A stretch of 13,993 nt of DNA, from the NCBI GenBank assembly GCA_964196155.1, contig CAXMRP010000135.1, forward strand, positions 1 through 13,993, read 5' to 3'. Of this stretch, positions 1 to 8,162 are shown piece after piece. The DNA comes from CAXMRP01 sp964196155. Its GTDB lineage: Bacteria; Pseudomonadota; Alphaproteobacteria; Rhizobiales; Afifellaceae. Positions within the stretch are counted from its first letter, which is position 1; each line of letters starts with the position of its first letter. The notes beneath the pieces were generated by a model. It was not told the origin of the DNA, ran no database searches, and was given only the letters and a program-made list of their open reading frames with translations. A program made the translations under genes and the position numbers.

Positions 1-392
1 TGAACCCGCCAGGGATCCAGAGCGGGCAGACAAAAATCGATGCCGGTGCCAATGGAGGCGAACCCCATGCTCTCGGCGATCACATAGTAGACTTTGCGGC
101 GCGCGCCGTTCGACATTTCAGCAGTCGCGGCGCAATGGGTATGGCGAATGGCTGTCGGTCCGATCAGGACATTGTAGCGGAAGCGCGGGGCGTGAAGCGC
201 GACAATCTCGTAGCCCCGGTGCCAGGTGCGGCGCTCGGCCCAGGCAAAGCGTTTGATGATCTGCGATACGGTGCGTGAACTTGCGCAGGATTCAGCGCCG
301 ATTTGGCCGCCGGCTGATGCGGGCGCAACGGCCAGCGTCGTCGCGAAAATTGCGACTGCGATGGCCAATGATCGTGTGCTGAATGCTTGCAT
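1..392 (-). CDS. Secreted hypothetical protein, 3' end cut by window edge
   Basis: The frame is open from an ATG at 392-390 to the left edge, giving 130 complete codons with no stop, so the C-terminus lies outside the window. Residues 1-27 form a signal peptide: a short polar start, a hydrophobic stretch (IAVAIFATTLAVAP) and an ASA-type cleavage site before GGQ. The mature part has Cys36, Cys87 and Cys121, an aromatic/basic stretch (FAWAERRTWHRGYE) and a late conserved-looking block (GFASIGTGIDFCLPALDPW). I recall similar small secreted proteins of unknown function in Rhizobiales, about 150 residues long, so probably only a short tail is missing. A purine-rich AGGGA lies about 10 bases before the ATG. 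The presence of a signal peptide is well supported. The function is unknown. Confidence 0.7.
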   Translation of the reverse strand, partial: MQAFSTRSLAIAVAIFATTLAVAPASAGGQIGAESCASSRTVSQIIKRFAWAERRTWHRGYEIVALHAPRFRYNVLIGPTAIRHTHCAATAEMSNGARRKVYYVIAESMGFASIGTGIDFCLPALDPWRV

Positions 393-472
393 TTGTCTGG
401 TTCCCTGCCTTTGTCGACAATGCGCCCGGATCGTGTGCAAATCAAGCAGATGCCCGATGCTGGCCGGCAAAA

Positions 473-501
473 CAAAGGCCCTGCGACGGGCAGGGCCTTT
501 G
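473..501 (-). terminator. Strong intrinsic terminator after the BCCT gene
   Basis: A perfect 12-bp inverted repeat (CAAAGGCCCTGC, 473-484, against GCAGGGCCTTTG, 490-501) encloses a 5-base loop. Read on the minus strand it is followed by TTTTG, and the stem itself ends in TTTG, which makes a short U-rich tail. It lies about 75 bases past the stop of the minus-strand transporter and before the start of the next minus-strand gene, so it most likely ends the transporter mRNA. The plus-strand side also has T-rich sequence (ATCTTTCTT), so it may work in both directions. Confidence 0.8.
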
Positions 502-574
502 ATCTTTCTTGTCGCGTGACATCGGAATTTCTTACCGGTGCCGCGCCGATCTCATGCCGGTCGCCGACATTCGA

Positions 575-2176
575 TCATTTGCCGTCCAGCATCTGTTTTT
601 CCTTTCTCAGACCCATAAAGGTCGCCACAACCATGCCGAGCAGCACGATGGCAAACGGAAAGCCGGTCGAGACCGCCATCGCCTGAAGCGATCCAAGACC
701 GCCGCCCAACAGCAGGGCGATGGCCACCAGACCCTCAAACGTGCACCAGAAGATGCGCTGGGTGACGGGCGCGTCGATCTTGCCGCCGGCGGTGATGGTA
801 TCGATCACCAGCGAACCGGAATCCGACGAGGTGACGAAGAAGACAATCACCAGAACGATGCCGACAACGGAAGTGATCTGGGTCAGCGGCAAGCCTTCCA
901 GCATCCGGAACAGCTTCAGCGGCAATTCCGCATCGGCAACGGCCGTTGCGCCCTGATCGACAATCTGGGTGATCGCAGTGCCGCCAAACGCCGTCATCCA
1001 CAAGATGCAGACCAGCGAAGGGATGATCAGCACGCAGGTGACAAACTCGCGAACCGTCCGGCCCCGCGACACGCGGGCGATGAACATGCCGACAAACGGC
1101 GACCAGGAAATCCACCAGGCCCAGTAGAAAGCCGTCCAGCCTTGCATGAAGTTGGTATCGGTTCGGCCGATCGGATTCGACAGGGCTGGCAGATTCTTCA
1201 CGTACGCCGCCGTGTTGGAGAAGAAACCGGAGATGATGCTAATTGTTGGTCCAAGAGCCAGTACGAACAACAGCAGCACCAGGGCCAATATCATGTTGAG
1301 TTCCGACAGGCGCTTGACGCCGCCGTCGAGCCCCATCAGCACCGATCCGAGCGCGACAATCGTGATCAACACAATCAGCACAACCTTGGAGACATCGGTG
1401 ACCGGTATGCCGAAGACGAAATTGAGCCCGGCCGAGGCCTGTTCTGCTCCAAAGCCGAGGGACGTGGCCAGGCCGAACAGTGTAGCAAAAACCGCCAGCG
1501 TATCGATTATATGACCCCACCAGCCCCATACACGCTCACCCAGGATCGGATAAAATGCCGAACGGATGGTGAGTGGTAATCCGCGATTGTAGGTGAAGAA
1601 GGCAAGCGCCAGCGCCACAACTGCGTAGATCGCCCAGGGGTGCAGGCCCCAATGGAAAATCGTTGCCGCCATGCCCAGTTTGCGGGCGGCTGTCGCATCG
1701 CCGGCGGCGCCGGCAAGCGGTGCCCAGCTGTCGGCCGACCCGGCACCTTCGGCAAACGAAGAGTTGAAGTGAGAGATCGGTTCTGACACGCCGAAGAACA
1801 TCAGGCCAATGCCCATGCCGGCGGCGAACAGCATGGCGAACCAGCCCGTGTACGAATAATCGGGTTTGGCGTCGACGCCACCGATGCGGATCTTGCCGTA
1901 GGGCGCGACGATAAGGAACAGGCAGAACAGCACGAAAATATTACCGGCGATCAGGAACAGCCAGTCGAATGTGGATGTCAGCCACGGGCGAAGCCAACTG
2001 AAAAACGCAGCGGCCCCTTCCTGGAACATCAGTGTGAATATGACAAAGGCGACGATCGAAACCGAAGAAATCAAAAAGACCGGATTGTGAATATCGAGAC
2101 CAAAGGGTCTGATATTATCCTGGCCAACTTGGTAATCCGTTTCATCAGCGCCGATCGGGCGCACGGTATTGCTCAT
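575..2176 (-). CDS. BCCT family transporter (betaine/choline/carnitine type)
   Basis: This 533-residue inner-membrane protein belongs to the BCCT family, which imports quaternary ammonium or related osmolytes such as glycine betaine, choline, carnitine, ectoine or DMSP. It has about twelve hydrophobic segments from residue 34 on. Family motifs are visible: the glycine-rich TM3 segment AAGMGIGLMFFGVSEP (118-133), HWGLHPWAIY (175-184), the signature GWTAFYWAWWISWSPFVG (346-363) with its tryptophan cluster, and SSDSGS (450-455). The GMGIG form of TM3 is the one in sodium-coupled BetP, which suggests sodium symport. The start is the ATG at 2176-2174, because GGGGAGGA lies 6-8 bases upstream and the protein then begins just before the first helix. 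The frame stays open upstream to 2389, but that part has no coding features. The tails are short (about 33 and 15 residues), unlike long-tailed osmosensing BetP or BetT. The substrate cannot be decided. Confidence 0.93.
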   Translation of the reverse strand: MSNTVRPIGADETDYQVGQDNIRPFGLDIHNPVFLISSVSIVAFVIFTLMFQEGAAAFFSWLRPWLTSTFDWLFLIAGNIFVLFCLFLIVAPYGKIRIGGVDAKPDYSYTGWFAMLFAAGMGIGLMFFGVSEPISHFNSSFAEGAGSADSWAPLAGAAGDATAARKLGMAATIFHWGLHPWAIYAVVALALAFFTYNRGLPLTIRSAFYPILGERVWGWWGHIIDTLAVFATLFGLATSLGFGAEQASAGLNFVFGIPVTDVSKVVLIVLITIVALGSVLMGLDGGVKRLSELNMILALVLLLFVLALGPTISIISGFFSNTAAYVKNLPALSNPIGRTDTNFMQGWTAFYWAWWISWSPFVGMFIARVSRGRTVREFVTCVLIIPSLVCILWMTAFGGTAITQIVDQGATAVADAELPLKLFRMLEGLPLTQITSVVGIVLVIVFFVTSSDSGSLVIDTITAGGKIDAPVTQRIFWCTFEGLVAIALLLGGGLGSLQAMAVSTGFPFAIVLLGMVVATFMGLRKEKQMLDGK

Positions 2177-2565
2177 GATTAGTCCTCCCCAAGGACCGGG
2201 ACTGATTATCAAAATTCTGTATTGCCCGGCATCACCACAATCGCGGCGATTCCGTGAGGGTAGTAAAACGTTCCTGCAACTGCAAATCGTGTTCCGACCT
2301 GTTGTCTTCTGTCCCCGACATGTTTGAGGGCTTGCAAATTTGTTTCGGTCCTGAGAACCTTCAATTTGCAGTTCTGTTGAGGAGTTCAATCAGAAGGCGT
2401 CAGGCGCCGAATTCTGCGGTTCGTATCAGCCGTTTAACGGGGACGCCCGGATCTTTACTCCTGAGCGGGAATGGCGAGGCGGCGCGGCGCCAACGTGCAC
2501 ATTCCGGTTGGCGGTTCCCAGTTTTACTGAGATCCGAACCAACTGTGGACAACAGGGAGGAATTC
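2177..2565. other. Divergent intergenic region between BCCT and EF-G2 genes
   Basis: These 389 bases must hold the promoters of both divergent genes. Visible elements are three copies of the octamer core TGCAAAT: at 2281-2288 (TGCAAATC), 2333-2340 (TGCAAATT) and, inverted, 2363-2370 (AATTTGCA). The last two form an 8-bp inverted repeat with a 22-base spacer. I see no convincing small ORF, RNA gene or terminator. The EF-G2 frame is open back to 2254, but without a ribosome binding site there. Confidence 0.5.
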
Positions 2566-4632
2566 ATGGCCAGCACAGGAAACAGCAACGGGGAACGGCG
2601 CACGGGGTCACGGTGTATCGCCATCGTCGGCCCCTTTGCCAGCGGTAAAACCAGTCTTCTCGAGGCCATTTTAGAGCGAACAGACGCCATCGTGAAACCG
2701 GGCCTGGTTGCAGACGGCACTTCGGTCGGCGACGCGGCACCGGAAGCGCGAGCCCATGCCATGAGCGTGGAATTGAACGCCGCCGACGCGACATTCATGG
2801 GCGATTCCTACACATTTATCGATTGCCCGGGCTCGGTGGAATTTACCCATGAGGCCGAGGCAGTGCTTGCCGGTGTGGATGCTGCGATTGTCGTCACGGA
2901 AGCGGATGAAAAAAAAGTGCCGGCGCTTCAGGTGGTGTTGCGGGGGCTGGAAGAGCGCGGCATTCCGCGGTTCCTGTTTCTCAACAAGATCGACAAGGCG
3001 ACGGTCGGGGTGCGCGATGCCCTGGAAATGTTGCAGCCGGCCTCAACGATCCCGCTTGTCCTGCGGCAGATCCCGATCTGGAACGACACGATTGCGACCG
3101 GCTTTATTGATCTGGCGCTGGATCGTGCCTTTGTATATCGCGAACATGCGGCCAGCGAGATCATCGATTTTTCTGATGCCGATTCGGCGCGCCGTGATGA
3201 GGCGCGGTTTTCCATGCTGGAGACCCTTGCCGATCACGATGACGTGCTAATGGAACAGCTGCTCGAAGATATCGTGCCGGAGCGCGATGCGGTTTTCGCT
3301 GATCTCATCGAGGAAATGCGGCAGGGCGTTATTGTTCCCGTGTGTATTGGCTCGGCGCTCAACGGCAACGGGATACTGCGTTTGCTGAAAGCGTTGCGCC
3401 ATGAGGCGCCGGACATAGAGGCGACGCGGCAGCGATTGAAAATTGACGATAGTGCTGGCCCGGTGGCGCAGGTTTTGAAGACCATCCACACCACCCATGG
3501 GGGCAAAATGTCGGTTTCCCGGATTCTGTCCGGATCGATCGAAGAAGGCACTGAGCTTGAAAACGCCGCCGGCGATAATGGCAAGGTTTCGGGCATTTAT
3601 TCGCTGATGGGCCAGAAGGCGACAAAACGTGGCGTGGCAAAAGTTGGCGAGACCGTCGCGCTGGGCAAGGTCGAGGCGGCATCGACCGGCGATACGCTCG
3701 GCGCCAAGGGTGCGAAAGTGACGGCAATCGCTGCCCCGGCTCCGCCGCAGCCGGTGCTGCAAAAAGTGATCATGCCGCGCGAGCGCAAGGATGAAGTGAA
3801 GCTATCTGCCTCGCTCGCCCGGATGGTCGAGGAAGACCCGTCCCTTGTGGTGACACACCGGCAGGATACGGGCGAAACGCTGATTGGCGGGCAAGGGGAA
3901 ATGCATTTGCGGGTCGCGGTGGAGCGGCTGGCCGGCAAATACGCGCTTGCCGTTGATACAGCGGCGGCGAGTGTTCCTTACCGCGAGACGATCCGGGCGG
4001 CTGTCTCAAAGCGTGGCCGACACAAGAAACAGTCTGGTGGTCACGGCCAGTTCGGCGATGTGGTGCTCGATATCAAACCGCTGCCGCGTGGCGAGGGGTT
4101 CGTATTCGCGCAGACGATCTCCGGCGGCGTTGTGCCCAAGCAATATTTCTCGGCGATCGAGGCCGGGGTCCGCGAAGCGCTGGCAAGCGGGCCGTTGGGT
4201 GGATTCCCAGTCGAGGATGTCAGCGTCACACTTGTCGATGGTTCCTATCACAGTGTCGATTCATCGGAGCAAGCCTTCAAACTGGCCGGAAGTCTGGGAA
4301 TGCGCGAGGCGTTGCCCGATGCCAAGCCGGTTATTCTGGAGCCGATTGTAAAAGTGTCGATCGTTGTGCCAAACGAATATACGGCGCGGGTCAATGCGAT
4401 CGTGTCCGGGCGACGTGGCCAGTTGTTGGGCTATGACGCGCGGCAAAACTGGTCCGGATGGGATATCGTCGAGGCGCTGATGCCGGAAGTCGAAATCACC
4501 GACCTGATCATCGAGTTACGGTCAGCGACGTCGGGGGTTGGCACATTTACATCGCAATTCGATCATTTGCAGGAAGTGACCGGACGGCTTGCCGATGAAA
4601 TTCTCAAGGATGCGAAGAAAGAGGCGGCCTAG
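2566..4632 (+). CDS. Elongation factor G-like GTPase (EF-G2 type)
   Basis: This 688-residue translational GTPase has the EF-G layout but diverged GTPase motifs. The P-loop is GPFASGKT (22-29), the G3 motif DCPGSVEF (86-93), G4 is NKID (140-143) and G5 is GSAL (262-265). The canonical EF-G has AHIDAGKT and DTPGHVDF, so the catalytic switch II His is Ser here. The EF-G C-terminal domains follow: GGQGEMHL (441-448), the domain IV segment KQSGGHGQFGDV (488-499), GGVVPKQYF (520-528) and the tip loop GSYHSVDSSEQAF (559-571), which keeps the tip His562. It matches the EF-G2-like subfamily (PRK12740 type) seen beside normal FusA in many bacteria. Its exact role, in elongation, recycling or neither, is unsettled. 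The start is the ATG at 2566 with AGGGAGG 5 bases upstream. It is not next to rpsL, rpsG or tuf, which also argues against its being the housekeeping EF-G. Confidence 0.93.
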   Translation: MASTGNSNGERRTGSRCIAIVGPFASGKTSLLEAILERTDAIVKPGLVADGTSVGDAAPEARAHAMSVELNAADATFMGDSYTFIDCPGSVEFTHEAEAVLAGVDAAIVVTEADEKKVPALQVVLRGLEERGIPRFLFLNKIDKATVGVRDALEMLQPASTIPLVLRQIPIWNDTIATGFIDLALDRAFVYREHAASEIIDFSDADSARRDEARFSMLETLADHDDVLMEQLLEDIVPERDAVFADLIEEMRQGVIVPVCIGSALNGNGILRLLKALRHEAPDIEATRQRLKIDDSAGPVAQVLKTIHTTHGGKMSVSRILSGSIEEGTELENAAGDNGKVSGIYSLMGQKATKRGVAKVGETVALGKVEAASTGDTLGAKGAKVTAIAAPAPPQPVLQKVIMPRERKDEVKLSASLARMVEEDPSLVVTHRQDTGETLIGGQGEMHLRVAVERLAGKYALAVDTAAASVPYRETIRAAVSKRGRHKKQSGGHGQFGDVVLDIKPLPRGEGFVFAQTISGGVVPKQYFSAIEAGVREALASGPLGGFPVEDVSVTLVDGSYHSVDSSEQAFKLAGSLGMREALPDAKPVILEPIVKVSIVVPNEYTARVNAIVSGRRGQLLGYDARQNWSGWDIVEALMPEVEITDLIIELRSATSGVGTFTSQFDHLQEVTGRLADEILKDAKKEAA

Positions 4633-4643
4633 CCCGATTTGAA

Positions 4644-4668
4644 GCGGCCCGTTCGAGTGACGGGCTGC
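4644..4668. terminator. Stem-loop between convergent EF-G2 and cyclase genes
   Basis: GCGGCCCGT (4644-4652) and ACGGGCTGC (4660-4668) pair over 9 bp with one G-U and a 7-base loop. It lies 11 bases past the EF-G2 stop, in the 62-base gap to the end of the convergent cyclase gene. There is no T-run on either side, so it may be a weak terminator or an mRNA 3'-end stabiliser. Confidence 0.4.
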
Positions 4669-4694
4669 GCTCCGGCGCGGCGCGGTGGTGTTAT

Positions 4695-6506
4695 TCATTG
4701 CGGCAGGCCGGCATCGGCCAGCGCGGTGCGCAGGCGCAGGCGATTGTCGTCGTCAGGGTAGGGAAACATACGCGTGGCGCTAGCCTGACTGTATATTGGT
4801 GCGATTTTCCGGATCGACTGCACCATGGCGCTGGCATCTTGTGAACGACCCAGTTCGTGATAGGCGCGCACCAGTTGCACCCGGCCGGGCACAAAGCCCG
4901 GCACCCGTTCAATCACTGGCAGGATGGCTGCCACCGCGTCGTCGTAACGGCCAAGCAAAATATAAGAGTGGCCCCTTGCAAATTCCCATGCCGGCGGGAC
5001 GAAAGTATCAATGCTGAAGGCTTTTTCGAGCAGCGGCAGCGCCTGCTCCGGACTGCCCAGGCGGTTCATGGTTTCGCCAAACGAGTAAATCGCCTCGGCG
5101 TTTCGTGGCTCAAGCTCCAGCGCATTGTGGAAGCTGGCGATGGCGTCATCGCGCCGGCCTAAAAACCCTTCGATCCAGCCGCGCCGGGCGTAACCGACGG
5201 CAAAGCCGGGATCCAGGTCGATTGCCTTTTGCGCCAACGCCAAAGCGCCATCCAGCGTGTCGTCGGCCCCGGGCCAACCGAAGACATAGGCGGTGTTTCG
5301 GCAGTAGGAAAGATACGCATAAGGCTCGGCATAGTCGGGATCGATGGCGATTGCCTGCTCGAAAAATTTGGCGGCGGCGGCCAGACGCTGGGGCTTGTAG
5401 AGATAGTATTCCGAACGACCTTTCAGGCACAGGTCATAGGCTTGCGGATCAGGGGTCGAGCGGCGCGAGGCAGGCTCTGCGACATCGGGAGTCAGGTGCT
5501 GCTTGAGCGCTGCCACGATGCGGGCGTTGATGTCGTCCTGCAGCGCAAAAATATCGTCGAACTCGCCATCAAAGCGATCGGCCCACAATTGGCCGCTGGT
5601 CTGGCCGTCGACGAGTTCGGCGTTGACGCGGACCTTGTTGCCGGCGCGGCGCACGCTGCCTTCCAGAATATGGCGGACACCCAAGCGCTCGGCGGCTTCG
5701 CGGGTGCTGTTGATCTGCGCTTGAATGGCAAACGAGGCATTGCGGCCGACCACGAACAACCCGGAGATTTTCGACAAGTCGGTAATCAGATCTTCGGTGA
5801 TTCCGTCGCAGAAATATTGCTGCTCGGGATCGCCTCCGGGATTGGCGAAGGGCAGGACGGCAATCGACGGCTTTTCGGGCACAGCAGGCGCTGTGTTTGC
5901 TGCTACGGCGGCAGCAATTGCGGGCTTACCAGCGGGCTTGTTTATGTAGGGCTGGCCAACACCGTAGGCGGGCACCGGTTCGGCGATGTTCTTGACCGCC
6001 TGCGGGCCGATATCAAAGAAGGCGAAATCGACTTTGGTGCGGACGATTTCGTGGACAATGCCGGCGACCAGAATGCCGCCTGGTTCGGCAAGGGCTTCAA
6101 GCCGTGCGGCGACATTGACCCCGTCACCGTGAATGTCATCGCCTTCGACAATAACATCGCCAAGGTTGATGCCGATGCGAAAAATCATGGTTTCGCTGTC
6201 GACGCCTGAACCGTGCCGGGCCGAGCCATGGGATTTCTGTATGGATTCTTCGGCGAGCGTCGCCTGAATTTCGACGGCACAGCGAACCGCGTCGATGGCG
6301 CTTGAATATTCCACCAACAGGCCGTCGCCCATGGTTTTGACGATGCGGCCATGATGGGCGCCGATCTGCGGTTCGATCACATCGTCTAGGAGGGCATTGA
6401 ACTGGTTTCGCGTGGCTTCTTCGTCCAGTCCCATCAGACGGGAATAGCCAACGACATCGGCAGCAAGAATTGCAGCAAGCCGGCGATGTGCGTGATTTTT
6501 CGGCAC
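4695..6506 (-). CDS. Class III adenylate cyclase with TolB-like and TPR regions
   Basis: This 603-residue protein probably makes cAMP from ATP. Residues 8-185 are a class III cyclase domain: AADVVGYSRLM with metal-ligand Asp17, the KTMGDGLL motif with Lys57 and second metal Asp61, and GDGVNVAARLE (127-137) with Asn131 and Arg135 of the transition-state pair, so the catalytic set looks complete. An Ala/Pro-rich linker (190-212) leads to a TolB/FlgO-like domain (about 213-340, PSIAVLPFANPGGDPEQQYF onward), followed by TPR units from about 355 to 560. No signal peptide or membrane helix is seen, so it should be cytosolic. This architecture is common and multi-copy in rhizobia. The start is a GTG at 6506-6504 with GGGGGAG 8 bases upstream, and the protein then begins MPKNHAHRRLAAILAADVVG, as in relatives. 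The activating signal is unknown. Confidence 0.9.
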   Translation of the reverse strand: MPKNHAHRRLAAILAADVVGYSRLMGLDEEATRNQFNALLDDVIEPQIGAHHGRIVKTMGDGLLVEYSSAIDAVRCAVEIQATLAEESIQKSHGSARHGSGVDSETMIFRIGINLGDVIVEGDDIHGDGVNVAARLEALAEPGGILVAGIVHEIVRTKVDFAFFDIGPQAVKNIAEPVPAYGVGQPYINKPAGKPAIAAAVAANTAPAVPEKPSIAVLPFANPGGDPEQQYFCDGITEDLITDLSKISGLFVVGRNASFAIQAQINSTREAAERLGVRHILEGSVRRAGNKVRVNAELVDGQTSGQLWADRFDGEFDDIFALQDDINARIVAALKQHLTPDVAEPASRRSTPDPQAYDLCLKGRSEYYLYKPQRLAAAAKFFEQAIAIDPDYAEPYAYLSYCRNTAYVFGWPGADDTLDGALALAQKAIDLDPGFAVGYARRGWIEGFLGRRDDAIASFHNALELEPRNAEAIYSFGETMNRLGSPEQALPLLEKAFSIDTFVPPAWEFARGHSYILLGRYDDAVAAILPVIERVPGFVPGRVQLVRAYHELGRSQDASAMVQSIRKIAPIYSQASATRMFPYPDDDNRLRLRTALADAGLPQ

Positions 6507-6744
6507 TGTGTTGACTCCCCCGATTGGCCTCGATCAGAACGCCATCGCGGGGTTCAGATTGAGTTTTTATTTTCGTATAGGACCGGCACTGACGCAAGTC
6601 GATCACTCCCGCCATTGCCGGCCACAGGAATTCGTGATCATTCCGGTTTGATCGCAAATCGATCAGTCTCCGCGCATCTTGTGCCCCCTTGAGTGATGTG
6701 GAACATATCCTGTAACGGAATGAATTGCTTTCGGCTGTGCGCAC
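6507..6744. promoter_or_regulatory. Divergent control region, cyclase / PLP enzyme operon
   Basis: This 238-base region separates two divergent genes and must carry both promoters. It contains five GATC sites, all in a C/T-GATC-A/G context (CGATCA 6531 and 6600, TGATCA 6635, TGATCG 6649, CGATCA 6660). The last two form the perfect palindrome listed separately. I could not pick a convincing sigma70 promoter for either gene. Confidence 0.5.
6649..6665. promoter_or_regulatory. Perfect palindrome, candidate operator
   Basis: TGATCG-CAAAT-CGATCA is a perfect 6+5+6 palindrome 79 bases before the ATG of the PLP enzyme gene and 142 bases before the cyclase GTG. Its size and spacing fit a dimeric repressor or activator site. 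No regulator can be assigned. Confidence 0.4.
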
Positions 6745-8160
6745 ATGACAAATCCGACTGCCCGCCCGCCGACACATTCGCCAGCTGTGTCTGAAGGAGA
6801 AAGCAACCTGTCGCCGCGCCGGCAGGAATGGGCGGCGCGTACGCTCAGTGATGCGGCTCAAAATGCCGTTGCCAAGGATGCGCGGCACTTTTTGCACCAG
6901 TCGGTTTCCAGCCCGTGCCTTTCGGCGATCGCGAAAGCCGAAGGCATCTGGATTGAGGATGTCGACGGCCGGCGTTATCTCGATTTTCACGGTAACAATG
7001 TCCACCATATCGGTTATGGCCACCCACGGCTGAAGCGAGCGATCGCTGAACAGATGGAGGCGCTGCCGTTTGCGCCGCGCCGGTTTGCCTGCGAGCCAGC
7101 GACGGAACTGGCCGCCAAGCTTGCCGATATTTCGCCGGGCACGTTGTCGAAAGTGCTGTTCACCACCGGCGGGTCGGATGCGGTTGAAGTGGCGCTGAAA
7201 ATCGCCCGCACCGCGACCGGCCGGCACAAGACCGTCTCCTTCTGGGATGCCTTTCACGGTGCCGGTTTCGGCGCGTCTTCAGTCGGCGGCGAGCAGCTGT
7301 TCCGTTCCAATGCCATTGGCCCGTTGTTGACCGGGACCGAGCATGTGGCGCCGTTTTCTTGTTATCGCTGTGCCTATGGCTATCCGGAAACGGACGGATT
7401 GCCGAACCTTGATTTGTGCAAACTCACCTGCGCCAACATGGTGCGGTATGTGCTGGAGAAAGAAGGCGATGTGGCCGCCGTCATCGCCGAGCCGGCGCTC
7501 GCCGTGCCGTATATTCCGCCACCGGGTTTTTGGGCGGAGGTGCGGGCGGCCTGTAACGATCATGGCGCACTGCTGATCTTTGATGAAATCCCCACCGGAC
7601 TGGGCAAAACCGGCCGAATGTTTGCCTGCGATAATGATGATGTCGTGCCGGATATTCTGGTTATGGGCAAGGCGCTGGGTGGTGGCATCCTGCCGCTGGC
7701 GGCAGTGCTGGCCCGGCCGGAACTGGATGTCGCCGGCGACTATGCCTTCGGGCACTACACTCATGAAAAGAACCCGGTGCTGGCGCGGGCCGGACTGACG
7801 ACGATCGCGATCATCGAAGACGAGGGGCTCGTCGACAATGCCGCTGAGACAGGGGCTACGGCACTCGCCCGATTGTCCGAGATGAAACAGAAGATCGGCG
7901 TGATTGGCGATGTGCGGGGCCGGGGCTTCTTGATCGGCGTGGAACTGGTCAAGGACCGGGCCGGCAAGGAACCGGCTGACGATCTTGCCGAAGAGGTGCT
8001 TTACCGGGCGCTGGACGGTGGCCTGTCGTTCAAGACGACGTTTGGAAACACGCTTTCCCTGACGCCAGCGCTGGTGACCACGCAAGCGCAGATGGATCAG
8101 GCGCTGGATATTCTGGAGGCGGCTATCGTGGAAGCCGCGCGGGCTCAGGGCCTGGCCTGA
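6745..8160 (+). CDS. Class III PLP-dependent enzyme, PbfA-like
   Basis: This 471-residue protein is a fold-type I class III aminotransferase-family enzyme. PLP-site motifs are present: TGGSDAVEVALK (141-152, phosphate binding), LIFDEIPTG with Asp280 (ring nitrogen) and Lys309 in MGKALGGG (Schiff base). Its N-terminal block (NLSPRRQEW, then HFLHQSVSSPCL and DFHGNNVHHIGYGHPR) resembles what I recall of PbfA, (R)-1-hydroxy-2-aminoethylphosphonate ammonia-lyase, and its relatives, rather than acetylornithine or GABA aminotransferases. PbfA function is therefore the best guess, but no phnW, phnX or phnY gene is visible, and a true transaminase is possible. An unusual cluster Cys206, Cys209, Cys225, Cys229 lies in the middle of the protein. 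The ATG at 6745 has no good ribosome site, but the conserved-looking NLSPRRQEW segment requires a start at or near it. The stop is 2 bases before the next ATG, so the two genes form an operon. Confidence 0.8.
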   Translation: MTNPTARPPTHSPAVSEGESNLSPRRQEWAARTLSDAAQNAVAKDARHFLHQSVSSPCLSAIAKAEGIWIEDVDGRRYLDFHGNNVHHIGYGHPRLKRAIAEQMEALPFAPRRFACEPATELAAKLADISPGTLSKVLFTTGGSDAVEVALKIARTATGRHKTVSFWDAFHGAGFGASSVGGEQLFRSNAIGPLLTGTEHVAPFSCYRCAYGYPETDGLPNLDLCKLTCANMVRYVLEKEGDVAAVIAEPALAVPYIPPPGFWAEVRAACNDHGALLIFDEIPTGLGKTGRMFACDNDDVVPDILVMGKALGGGILPLAAVLARPELDVAGDYAFGHYTHEKNPVLARAGLTTIAIIEDEGLVDNAAETGATALARLSEMKQKIGVIGDVRGRGFLIGVELVKDRAGKEPADDLAEEVLYRALDGGLSFKTTFGNTLSLTPALVTTQAQMDQALDILEAAIVEAARAQGLA

Positions 8161-8162
8161 CC

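Noticed and set aside
509..1579. 356-codon plus-strand open frame antisense to the BCCT gene
   Set aside because: It is a shadow of the transporter. The translation is low-complexity (rich in Gln, Arg, Asp and His) with no domain, and the minus-strand reading has clear BCCT motifs.
2177..2389. N-terminal extension of the BCCT frame
   Set aside because: The added 71 residues are not family-like, and the ATG at 2176 has a GGGGAGGA ribosome site.
2254..2565. N-terminal extension of the EF-G2 frame
   Set aside because: The extra 104 residues have no EF-G similarity, and the ATG at 2566 has an excellent ribosome site.
5229..6209. 326-codon plus-strand open frame antisense to the cyclase gene
   Set aside because: No recognisable motif. 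The opposite strand encodes complete cyclase and TolB-like motifs over the same stretch.
4695..6506. TolB-like domain as evidence for a periplasmic or Tol-Pal function
   Set aside because: The protein has no signal peptide or membrane helix. Cyclase/TolB-like/TPR fusions are a known cytosolic architecture in rhizobia.
6136..7257. 373-codon minus-strand open frame crossing the divergent control region
   Set aside because: It overlaps two well-supported genes, contains an out-of-frame shadow of the cyclase, and has no family motif.
7279..8085. 268-codon minus-strand open frame antisense to the PLP enzyme
   Set aside because: Shadow of the PLP gene, rich in Arg, His and Gln, with no family features.
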